Of a stretch of DNA of 64,000 nucleotides, positions 52,347 through 62,464 are shown piece by piece. The stretch lies in assembly GCF_000204055.1 (NCBI RefSeq), contig NW_006768777.1:1577598-1641597 (forward strand), read 5' to 3'. This stretch comes from Melampsora larici-populina 98AG31 (taxonomy: Eukaryota > Basidiomycota > Pucciniomycetes > Pucciniales > Melampsoraceae). The notes below the pieces were generated by a model. The model was not told the DNA's origin, searched no databases, and saw only the letters and a program-made list of their open reading frames with translations. Made by a program: the position numbers and the translations under genes. Positions within the stretch are counted from its first letter, which is position 1; every line of letters begins with the position of its first letter.

Positions 52347-54985
52347 CACAGTGTCATTTTACTAGTTACCGGCAGGCCAGTGAGTACGTCCACCTCAATC
52401 CAATCTCAAAACAATCTCAAAACAATCTCAAAACAATGTCAGTTCAATCTCAATCCAATCTCAATTTTTGGCCTAGAGGAGCAGACAAACAGTCTTCCAA
52501 AATGAACTGAAATAAAGTTTAGTTGCATGTCCACACATGAAGGTCTCAGAATTTTTGGAAGGTATGAGTGATTTTCAGATGAGCCACAACCAAATATCCT
52601 TCTAAGCCCCTTCCAAAAACTTCTCCTATAAAGCAGAAGGTGACAGCTCTTGATTATATAGATATGTTGGGATTCTTTGTTGGGAAGGAGGTTTCATAAT
52701 CATAGATATAACTATCATATTAAGAAATGAAAATAGGAAAAGGGACAAGATGGGTGATAAAGTGGTTGTTTTTTGGTTTGTGATATCAATACATTGGTTT
52801 GTTATATATATACATTTTTCACTTGAATGGACAATAATTCATTCAATTCATATCATTTACTATGTTGGGCTTTTCATCTTATTTGTACATAGGTTTTTGA
52901 TATACTTTTGTTTTGGGAAAGTGTATTTTTTTACTTTGGAAACTAGTAGTTTTGGCTTTTGCAAATATGGTAATTTCAAACTATGAAGGAAATGATGAAT
53001 GTATGGTTGAGGGATCAGATTAAGTCTTAAATCATGAAGGTTCAACATACATATGAGCTGAAATGATTAGACTGTGCCTTTAATGACTTCTTCAGGAAAT
53101 ACCTGGTTTAACAATACAATTTGGTCAAAAACCCAAATCCAGAACTTGGGTGGTATATATACACCCCCCACAAGTCGCGACTTGTGGAGGTGTGTATAAT
53201 CTAGCACTAGAGTGGTATCTACACACCCCTGCAGGTCGCGGCTTGTGGGGGAGTGTATACATACCACTCAAGTTCCCACACTCATCTTTTGGCTTATTTC
53301 CATCATTCACCTCAGGCTCAACCTCCTATTTTCACCAATCGAGTTCAATTTCTAAAGGTAATTCATTTCTATTTTTGTATTTCTTTTAATTTTTTTAATT
53401 TTTTTCTCTTCTTTTGATTCTTCTACCTAAAATTAATCAACTTCTTTCTTCCTTTTACATTCTTCACTTTATTTTGATTAAATTTCTTTTGTGCTTTCTA
53501 GATTGATTGATTCATCTTTCTACTTTCTACTTTTTTGATTTTGTTTCATTCTTCTTTTCCTTGTTCTTTATGACTTGTCTAAATTCAATCTTTTTCAAAT
53601 GAAATGTTTCAATGGTAAGTCATCTGATTCTTCTCTTCTGTGATTCCTTTCTTTACTAACTGTAGTGTCCTTTATGTTGTTAAATGTGTTTCCAGTTCTT
53701 TCTTAATTGAATTTTGATTTGAATGTTTCCAGTGAGCTTTAATTAGATCAACCCACTCAATTACTAGTTTGTTTTGTTTATTTTCTTTTGTAGGGTTAGG
53801 TAATCAATCAATCAATCAATGAATTTCATCTATTTTTTACATTTCCTTGCATCTTGTTCTTGTTGTTGTAATTGGAAACTTCAAATTTTTCTTTCTTGTA
53901 ATGTTTGTTTAATTGGATAATTCACACTGAACCCTAATGTTCTAAAATGAAATTTAATCACACAGAAAGCATTTGAATATGAAAAATGGAAAATGATGTA
54001 CAAAAATGAAAGATTGAGTTGTGAAAGATGATCAAAAAACAAAAAACATTCATGTTTGAAGGAAAGGTTAAAGGGAATATTGGTTATAATGTTGATGTAA
54101 GGTGCCATGAAATAGTAGTGAGTTGATTCAAATCATCTAATGATTTGATTACCACAATGGGTTGCTTGGGATTTCATGCCAAGATGTTGATGCAAATCAA
54201 ACAGGATCAAATTGGAGACCTCAATTAATCAAGACTGAAGGAATTTTTCATGGAAAGATTTTCATCCTTCAGAGGTTAATAAAAATTTCTGTACCCCAAG
54301 CTTATGCTTACTTTACCTGCTGAAGTTGAGCGCCTACATCTACCTCAGTACAAGAATTTTTGCAAAGGAATTATCAAGTTATATTGAAATTTAGTCAATA
54401 CATCATCTAGACCTTCAATTTTTGAACAAATTGCAAATGTATCTTTATTGAATTGTGGCAGAATGTTAAAATCAGAAGCTAAGATGAGGTCAGGATCCAA
54501 TTAAACTATCTCAAAAGGAAGTAAGAGCATGGCTTGGTTCTTTAACTTCAGGACAACATGAACCAAACTTCATTCAAAGATTAGTTATTACCAGGGTTGT
54601 GATCAAATGGACTGATAGTAGCTATTACATTTGTGTGTGAAGTATCAAAACAAGCAAGGAAGGTAAAACCTTTAGACTACTCAATCTTTGCAATATAATC
54701 TGTTTTGTAAAACTTTCAGAATGCAGTACACCATACATAGAAAGTAACAAGAAGCCACCAGAAGATTTTGGAGGATAAACTTTCATTTTAAGCTGTAGTA
54801 CTGAACTAGCTCAATGCGGATCTGCAGGTATATGCAGCCCATGCATATCCCCCACTCAAACTGATTTTGAGGTCAATTTGATATTGAACTGACATTGATT
54901 TGAGTTTGAACTGACATCAGATTGAGATTGAATTGAGGTGAATGGAACTCACTGGCCTGCCAGTGACTAGTAAAATGACACTGTG
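52347..54985. mobile_element. CACTA-like non-autonomous element (2.6 kb) in A2
   Basis: Inverted ends CACAGTGTCATTTTACTAGT, continuing GGCAGGCCAGTGAGT, with a 3-bp TAG duplication (52344-52346, 54986-54988). Removal with one TAG recreates the A1 sequence exactly at that point. Subterminal repeats built on CAATCTCAAAA/AACTGACAT (52398-52475, 54858-54940) are typical of CACTA. The AT-rich interior has only short frames, for example KLMLTLPAEVERLHLPQYKN near 54300, so it encodes no transposase. Confidence 0.9.
53143..53274. repeat. Fold-back repeat inside the 2.6-kb element
   Basis: Ends AACTTGGGTGGTAT and (reverse complement) AACTTGAGTGGTAT. Inside are repeated ACACCCCCCACAAGTCGCGAC-type units in alternating orientation, including a perfect ACAAGTCGCGACTTGT palindrome. 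It can fold into nested hairpins. Confidence 0.75.
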
Positions 54986-55146
54986 TAGCTAGAGATATCA
55001 AAGAGAACGCAGGGACAGGTGAAAATCTCTGTCCTCGCGATTACCACTATCTCCCAATCTCACTTTCAATAAGAAAGAATCACCACAGCTTTCTTATCCC
55101 ATCACAAAAATTTCTTTTTCCTCCCACCTGCCCCTTTGCCCGCCGC

Positions 55147-55262
55147 GCAGAGAACCACCCTATCCAGGGAGTCCACGGCCTTAGGCCCCCCCCAAACACG
55201 TGATACCTACCTCTTGAGAGGAAGGTAACACATAGAGACTTCAAGGATTAGAGTGGAGCTTA
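55147..55262 (+). repeat. Ngaro repeat B2
   Basis: 116-bp direct repeat of B1. Marks the right part of YR2; the unmatched 55263-55380 may be its 3' extension or host sequence. Confidence 0.9.
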
Positions 55263-55884
55263 TGTGCGAATAGTGATAATATATAATAAGTACTTAAGCA
55301 TGTAAGTATAGATAATAGAAACTAAGAGATAAAATACACACATAAATAAAACATCTGAGACAGTGAACACTAAGAACTGATGGAAAATGATTTTGAACTT
55401 GAGAGTCTTCTCTAATTTTACTTATTTGTCTTTTTTGAAGTTTCTCAAAACCTGATTGCCACCGTCACCCCAGGCAAATTGAGGTCCATACAGGTTGTGC
55501 GGGCCTGAATGCATGTCTGGACCTGGTGCACCTGTCAGGCATCATACCAATCACATGTATTTGAGCATGTACTGAAATGTACATGTCACACAGCTATAAG
55601 TTGCTCACACATAAGGCTGCTACCCGGGTCGGCCTCAAGACAGGGCCAAGCCCTGCTCTGACCCAAGGGCACCTCAGAGAGCACTCGGGTTGCCTCAAGG
55701 CGCAGTATGTGTTTTTGGGGGAGAGGGGAGCGATACCAGTTGCTCAGCAAGTAGATGCTGAGCTGGCTGACTCCTTGGTGGCCTGGATATCACAAGGCCT
55801 CGTTGAATTCCGATTGGCCGGCATGGTAATAGAGTTGAAGAGTGCTGACTCAGCAGCTCAAAACTCCAGATCAAGTACTGCACA

Positions 55885-58648
55885 TCACGTGGTGGGCGGG
55901 GCGCAATTGGCCTGCCCCAGGGGCAGGCCTCTAGGGCAGGCCTTTTGGAGCCGATTTTGGGGGTGGCGTGCCCAAGTTAGACTTAGGTCTATTCCACCAA
56001 GTTACTGTGTGAAAAAAATTCAAATCACACTTCAAAGTACTCACCTTACAACATATCCTCAATCTCAAAGCCACCGTCAGCAATATAATACTTCCATATC
56101 ATGCCAAAAGTCAAATCCTCCTTGTCAAAGTCCGCCTCAGCCAAGTGGAACCAACCTACCGTCGGATTTGGAAAGCGATGGACAGGATTCTTGATGTCTG
56201 CTGAACTGAACACATCAACAAACCGCCGCCGGGCTCAATGTCAGCACTGTAAGGCTACGTTGGATGGAAAGCCAAGTGGATTATTTAATCATATCACCAA
56301 GAAATGCCCGTCAATCTCAATCTCAAAAAAGTCAGAATACAAACAGCTCATACTTGCTGAGCATAATGAGAAGACTGGGCGATCAAACTCTCAACCTGCA
56401 ACGGAAACTGGCTCAAGTGATGATGGCGCTCCCTCACTGGTTCCAAAGTCAAAATTCATCCATGATTTCAGCTCACTGCATCACTTCAGAACGTACGACA
56501 AGGCCAAGTTAGCTGATCTTGACGAAGAGCTTTTGAAATCCCTCATCTCGGGGAAGGTAGCCTTTAGATTCCTTCACAACAAGTTTTTCTTGAACTATCA
56601 AAAAATGCTAGCTGTATGTGTATTCAAGCCTCCTACTCGTTATCGGATGATGGAAAATGTACTTCCAATGTTACATGCTAAACACGAGATAGCAATCAAG
56701 GAGAAGTTAGCGAAACAGTCAAACTTGACTATCACTTTAGATGGCTGGACTGACGTATCAAAAAACAGTATATACGCAGTTTTAGTTTTACGAGGCACTG
56801 AACTCAAGCAATTCATTGATGTTCTCGAATTGAATCAAAAGCGACATACCTCTGAAAACACCTTTTCCGCTTTGAATGACACTCTCAAGGCTCAGGGTCT
56901 TTGATGGGATCAGATCAGTGCTGTTGTCACTGATTCTCCAGCAGTTATGATAAAGTTTCGTGTAAGTCAACTTGTCAAGGCTTCTTCTTTCTTCTCACTG
57001 TCTTGTAATCTGATATGAACGTTTATCTCCTTTGTCAAATGATAGAAAATCATTACTGAGGAACATCCAGCGATCATCACCTTACCTTGCTGTCTTCATG
57101 TCATCAACTTAGTTACTAAAGACATTCTGTCGCATCCAAGCATGAGAGAGGTCGTCTCCAACAACAAAGAACTAGTCAATTTTTTCACCAAAGCTCATTA
57201 TTGGATTCAATGGTTAGAGAGTTGGCGAGTTACTGAGAAAGTCGGACACGGAATCAAAAGTTTCTCCGAGACTCGATGGTTCTCTTTTGCCAAAGTCTGT
57301 CTGTCTGTTCAATCACACGAACTCGGTTTTCGAAAATGTGTCAAGACTTTGATCGATCGATCAACCGATGCGCCTTCAATGAAGAAGAGTATCAGGGACA
57401 TCGTTTTCAATTGTCTTCACTTTGCTTCAAATGATGTCTTAGTCCGAGTACTCCAGCCAGTTGTTGATACAATTGCAAAATTAGAACGCGCGAATACTAC
57501 CGTTGGTGAAGTTTGGAGCGAGGTGATTGTGTTGTACATGAAGCTCAAAGATATGAAAGTTGAATCTCAATATTCAACTTTCAAGTCTCACTGTATTCAA
57601 ATAATCAACAAGCGATGCAAAGTCTTTGACGAACCGGCCTACATCCTTGGATTTTTCCTGACACCTCAGTTTCGTCAAATCGCTGCGTCTCAAAAATACG
57701 ATATCAATTACTTCACGCGAGCTATTGTCAAAATTGCAAAAGTTTGGAAGTTCAAACAGATTGAATGTAAAAACCTGATCACACAAGTCTTACAATACTA
57801 CAACTCCGAGGGTCCATTTCGTATACCTCCAGATGGCAAGTTGTGATTTCTCATTATCATATCGGATGTGATAATGTAACTAATCTTGATTATTGTTTAG
57901 GTTCATCTGCCATGAATTACTGGTTGAAGGTACCAGCTAATCCACAGACTCAAGAGCTCAAGTCGTTCACCATCAAGCTCTTAGAAATTGTACCCCACGC
58001 TGCGGGTGTTGAAAGCCTCTTTTCGCGGATGGGTTCTCAAAAGACTAAGTCGCGCGCTCAAATGGATGTCTCAACATTAAAGATGATGTCTCAAATCGAG
58101 ATGGATCTCGAATCCGAGCAACCGAATCGTGTGGCCAAATCGATCAACATCAACGATCAAACTGCTGCTGCTGATGATTCACAAGATCTAGATCCTCAAT
58201 TTGAAGATCTTGATCAAGTTCAAGAGTTTGAAAATGGAATTCATGGTGAAGATGAGGTGGATCAGGGAGAAGAGCAAGAGGATATTACTGAGAGTGGTTT
58301 TATAGACACTCTCTTTGATTTAACATTATTCAATATTAGATTTGAAGCAGAACAAGCTGTTACTATTGTTTTAGATGAGGGATCTGACAATGAAGATTGG
58401 GATGAGGAGAATCTTTTCAATGGTTTACTTCAATGAATGTTCATGAGGTGTACAGCAGAACTGTTATGAAATACAAAAAAGTCCTTTCTGATGTTGTTGA
58501 GCGGGTTTTTTTGCCTTTTTTTGATTTTTGGGGGGATTTTGACACCTCAGAGGCACGCCTCTGCGCCCCCACTATAGGCGTGCTTTTGGAACAGTCAAAA
58601 TCCGCGCCTGGGCCTGCCCAAAATTCAAAACCCGCGCCCACCACGTGA
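55885..58648 (+). mobile_element. hAT3: complete hAT transposon (2.8 kb) with 8-bp target duplication
   Basis: Inverted ends TCACGTGGTGGGCG at both sides, with a perfect 8-bp duplication ACTGCACA (55877-55884, 58649-58656). The ends are close to those of hAT4 (TCACGCGGTGGGCGCG). It encodes one plus-strand transposase of the same subfamily as hAT4. Confidence 0.93.
56101..58436 (+). pseudogene. hAT3 transposase with one premature TGA
   Basis: ATG 56101. Exon 1 has a BED-type finger (RRAQCQHCKATLDGKPSG...HITKKC), FIHDFSSLHHF and LTITLDGWTDVSKNSIYAVL. A TGA at 56902-56904 interrupts the frame just before WDQISAVVTDSPAVMIKF. An intron to about 57042 is followed by ITLPCCLHVINLVTK, SETRWFSFAKVCLSVQSHEL and FFLTPQFRQIAAS. 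The last exon, after the TTGTTTAG acceptor (57900), has LLEIVPHAAGVESLFSRMGS (dimerisation part) and an acidic tail, stopping at 58436. The intron before it appears to use a GC donor (GATG|GCAAGT). Apart from the TGA the gene looks intact, so loss of function may be recent. Confidence 0.8.
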
Positions 58649-59203
58649 ACTGCACAGCCTCGGCCACTTCGGCTGGCCTCGGCCGGCCTGCCCCGGTCGA
58701 GGCTTTTGCCCGTATTATCATCGGGTTTCAGAAGCCTCGGCCAAAGCCCTGCCTAGCAAGGTGAAGAGGTCGGGCAGTCCGGGTTTCCCAGGGCCAGGGC
58801 CGGGTCGCAGCCTTACTCACACAGTCTGTATTGCATTGTTCTTGTAGGCTCCTCACACATGTCACTGGTATGACTGGCAGTGGTGTGCTACATGAAGACA
58901 TGTCATGCAGCTGTGACATGACCCAGGGTGTGGGAATATATTCTGTTTTCAACATGACCGTGTAGCCTGTATTCACTCTATGACCTCAATTTGCCTGGGG
59001 TGACGGTGACAATCAGGTTTTGAGAAACTTCAAAAAAGACAAAGAATTGAAATTAGAGAAGTCCCTTAAGTTCAAAATCATTTTCAAAGGTAGAGGGCAG
59101 CTCCACAGCGCTTGTAGTTTCACCCACTCTGACAAATAGTGATTCTTCCCCTCTCCGGCTCAGCCTACGCTACTTTGAGGACCCATGTTTTCCCAACGGT
59201 ATA

Positions 59204-59397
59204 CATTCTAGGCAGTGATTGTAGGCACTTTTACATTTGTCACAATTGGAACACTCAGTCATGTCTACATGATTGGCCAAAGGAGCTTGACCTGGTTGGA
59301 CTACCTCTTTGCTTTTGAGAGTGTTGATCACTGTACCAAAGGTTTGATTCAATGATGCACCAATGACGGACATGGCAGTGATGAATCTGAGATTCAT
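59204..59397 (-). pseudogene. N-terminal half of a cysteine-rich, possibly secreted protein gene
   Basis: ATG 59397 opens MNLRFITAMSVIGASLNQ, a weak signal-peptide-like N-terminus. Cysteines then cluster in TECSNCDKCKSAYNHCLEC, right at the TA target of the long-TIR element. The continuation with more cysteines is at 45444-45227 on the other side of the element. Small size, clustered Cys and a secretion-like start fit the effector-type genes common in rusts, but the family is unknown. The gene is disrupted here. Confidence 0.5.
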
Positions 59398-61926
59398 GAT
59401 GCAATAGCTAATTGATTGACCCAGTTTTAGTTGTGGAAAGTTGTGATGAAGATTAATAGATCAACTGTCTCAAGGCTCACCAGGCGGTTAAATGAATGGA
59501 ATTTGATAAACCGTGTTTGGTCTGGGCTCCGATGAAAAACGATTGTATCTAAATCGATCAAACGCGCAAAGAGAATAGTCATATGTAAGCTCGATTTGTT
59601 TGGGAAAGATCTACACAGCATAGGTAGCCGGTCGGCTGATGGAGATGGAAGGGGAACAAACCAAGACAATTGGGTAGACAAATAAACCAATTAGATGCTA
59701 GGATAATGAGCAAGTGATCAGCAGATCAGATGTCCTTTTATACTCGTTGAAGACCGGCTGATTGGCTGTCTGTTCAACTCTTCCCGACCATCACACCATA
59801 AAACACGATGCGACGATGCCCCGCATTGCCTTCTGGAGAGTCGTATCATGTTTGCTTCTGACTTGTGAAAAGCTGATTGTGGCTTCGTCACGCCCTTTGA
59901 TCTTTTGTTCTTTGCGCAGATCACGTAAATCGTTTTGGTGATTTGGAATTTCTGTGCTTGATGTGATACGACCGCAGCCAGTGGGAGCATAGAGGTGAAG
60001 CCAACACCATCACCAGTCACAGGTCCCAGGTCCCAGGTCTTCAATACAATATCAGCGCTCTGGGACGATCAGGAGTACGTAAATTTTAGGAGGTCTGGAA
60101 TACGCAGATATGGTTTGACTGATGTGCCGGCAACACCCGCTCCCCCTGCGCAGACCACAAGCAATTTCTTGGAGCACAATGTCCCCTCGTATGCTTGTAC
60201 TACAGCAGTCAATGTAAGAGAATCAGCAGAGCTCGTATCTCCCGGGTTCTAACATGCAGGGGGCTAAAACACCAAAAAACACTGCAGCGGTCCCCGCAAG
60301 ATGCAAGGTGGGAGTCGGGACATCGAGAATCTCGGCCACATTCAGGGGAACGATCGGAACGCTTGATATCCCAAATACTGCCCAAGACACATCACACCAG
60401 CCCAAATGATATAGTTTTGTACGATTTTTTCAGAATACAAGCTTAGTTAAAGGTGTTATCAAGATTCAGGGGGACATGAAAACCACAAGGGACCCAAGGA
60501 TCAAACTTCCGCTGATTTTACAGATGTTTTGAGTTCTTCCGCGCACTTTTTTGATCAAGGGTGTCATACAACAAAAACCCCAACAGAGATACTGTCCTCT
60601 GACTCCTAGTGAGGCTGGATTAACATTTTCGAGGGATTGGTCTAGGCGCGGGGACAAGGGTCACCGTCAAATGGTATTACTCTTGACTTGGCCCTGGGGC
60701 CGTGCGTGAATGCACGATGTCGCCCCAAATGGGGGACTTGGCAGAAATCGGAGTATGATAATGTACTGAGGGCGGCCACACTGGGTGCTGAGCTTCTCCA
60801 CTCCAGCGCTGTCCTACTCGTTGAGAAGAGAAAGTGATGACATGAATTTTGAAAAATCCACGTGAAACTCTAGGTAGAGCTTGACCCTATGTTTGAAGGG
60901 GACAAAACGGTGGTGGGCGAGGAACAAAAGATATTGTTGGAAAGAAACAATTCGATACTATGAACTGAGAGATACTAGGGAGACTGTCTGAAGTGTATGA
61001 TGGTTATGATATCGGATTGACACTACGCAGGCAACAAATGTTTTTGTGATTTTTTCTGCTGAACAACTACTAGGAACGAGAGAAGGAAAGACAAGCTGCG
61101 AAAGATAGAACGAGAGGAAAAAATCTAGTGAGGGCTCGACCAGGCTCATTGGGGGAGCCTGTCGTGGTGCCATTTTTGTTGCACATCGTCAGAGTAGAAC
61201 CCGCGCTTCCCTGTGCTCGAGAGACCCTCAGCCTTTCACAGGTTCCACCAAGTTGATCCTACATCCATATAACCAACTACGTAACGGCGCTCACACGGTG
61301 GCTTACACTCAGGGATCTGGAACCGAATATGACCTGATTTTGCTTTTTGTTCGCTTTACTGATGAGCAAAGTCCTCGTTGAAACACCCGGCCCATCTTAC
61401 CTCGAAGGGCAAACAGTTTATGATGAAGATCTCCGATTCTGACATGTGCCTGCCATGTTAAACACGTAGAGGCGCTTCACGAGTTCCTCGCTTCAGCTAC
61501 TTTTGAGGCAGGGCAACACCGGGCGAGCGATTGACTAACAGTATCACGCAAATCTTTAGGATGCAAAATGAACAGGGACCGAGCTTGAGACCACACTCCA
61601 AAACGCTCATGGTCATGAAAGGGAGTTCCGTTAGGAGATTAATTGGAGGAGAACTTAGCGTAGGTCCATTCGCGAACCCAATACCTGTGCATCCAGACGA
61701 CAGATATGATGAGAATAGCATTGGCTTCATAGGAAAACCTGTTGAGAGGGCAAGGGTTACTTTGAAAATGTTTCATAGATACTCAGGTCCAGTCCATTTT
61801 TGGTTCACAAGCATCTGCTCATCGACTATGGAAATGGATATATAAACTCCTCTTGCTCATGAAGGAATCATAATTCAGTAGCTCTGAACCCCTCGATCTA
61901 TATTACGACCCCGACTGAAGCCCTCA
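59398..61926. other. Sparse region, no supportable gene
   Basis: Several short frames on both strands (for example 59995-60252 plus, 61531-61845 plus) lack consistent splice sites or recognisable domains. Promoter or UTR sequence of the cysteine-rich gene is likely at 59398-59700. Confidence 0.45.
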
Positions 61927-62464
61927 GTGAAAGTCATTGATACTGTCATCGCCAAAAAAGCTCCGATCTCCGCGATGATTGAAAGTGGTCCCCAAGAAGC
62001 TGGGAAACTCGAAGTTACCCAAAACTCTGACCAACACGTTAATGAAGGTCATTCCAGTGGAGACGTCGAAAAATCCGAGAACCAAACTGACACGCCGAAC
62101 TCTTGTGTTCAGTTTGATACCGCTTCTCCCGAATCCAACTTGCATCAACAGGAGAAATATGATTTTCGCTCCTCTGGAATTCCGAGTTCTCCGGTGGATT
62201 CGCTTCATTCCATCGACTCTGCTTCGTCCGCATCAATCGACTACAGCGTGAGCCAGTACATGGATGATCGTTCTTTGTCCTCCCGCGAACGGTTCATCCA
62301 ATGGGTGAGTATATGTCCCTCTCAGATGAGTGAAAAAGAATGTATCTTGAAGCTCACCTATTTTTGATCGCATCCCTCGTTACAATACCTCGCAATCAAC
62401 CACCTTTAACCGCCTTCAGTATCGCATCAGAGGCCCCCGACGCATTATACTGCCTTCTGAATGA
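61927..62464 (+). CDS. Ser/Asp-rich hypothetical protein, 3' part, uncertain
   Basis: An open frame up to 62304 (SSPVDSLHSIDSASSASIDY, then DDRSLSSRERFIQW) ends at a good donor GTGAGT (62305). An acceptor CTTCAG at 62419 joins in phase to a short exon YRIRGPRRIILPSE with TGA at 62462-62464. There is no clear ATG at the left, so the 5' end is missing from this model. Low-complexity Ser/Asp content gives no functional clue. Confidence 0.35.

Larger units (their letters stand above)
52243..55120 (+). repeat. Ngaro repeat A2, split by a CACTA-like element
   Basis: Two parts, 52243-52346 and 54989-55120, together 236 bp like A1. The break contains the 52347-54985 element. Confidence 0.9.
45569..55262 (+). 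mobile_element. YR2: Ngaro-type tyrosine-recombinase retrotransposon with split direct repeats
   Basis: Order: A1 (45569-45804), Gag, RT-RNase H, YR, B1 (51994-52109), A2 (52243-52346 plus 54989-55120), B2 (55147-55262). A1 and A2 are each 236 bp and differ at about five positions; B1 and B2 are each 116 bp. A1-ORFs-B1-A2-B2 is the split-direct-repeat layout of Ngaro-group elements, whose circular intermediate is integrated by the recombinase without target duplication. A2 is interrupted by a 2.6-kb CACTA-like element. All ORFs are open after introns are removed. Confidence 0.85.
45445..59201. mobile_element. Long-TIR element with TA target duplication, enclosing a Ngaro element and hAT3
   Basis: Inverted arms start TACCATTGGGACCATATG (45445) and TACCGTTGGGAAAACATG (reverse complement from 59201), flanked by TA (45443-45444, 59202-59203). 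The left arm is visible as 45445-45563 plus 55381-55620, the right arm as 58795-59201; shared stretches include AGTAGCGTAGGCTGAGCC and CACCCCAGGCAAATTGAGGT. The gap in the left arm is where the Ngaro element (45569-55262) inserted. hAT3 occupies the centre. Without these, only about 1.2 kb remains and no gene of its own is seen, so it is a non-autonomous fold-back element; the superfamily is uncertain (TA suggests Tc1/mariner). Confidence 0.65.

Noticed and set aside
61531..61845. 104-codon ORF as a gene
   Set aside because: No recognisable domain, no splice support, and codon content like the surrounding non-coding DNA.
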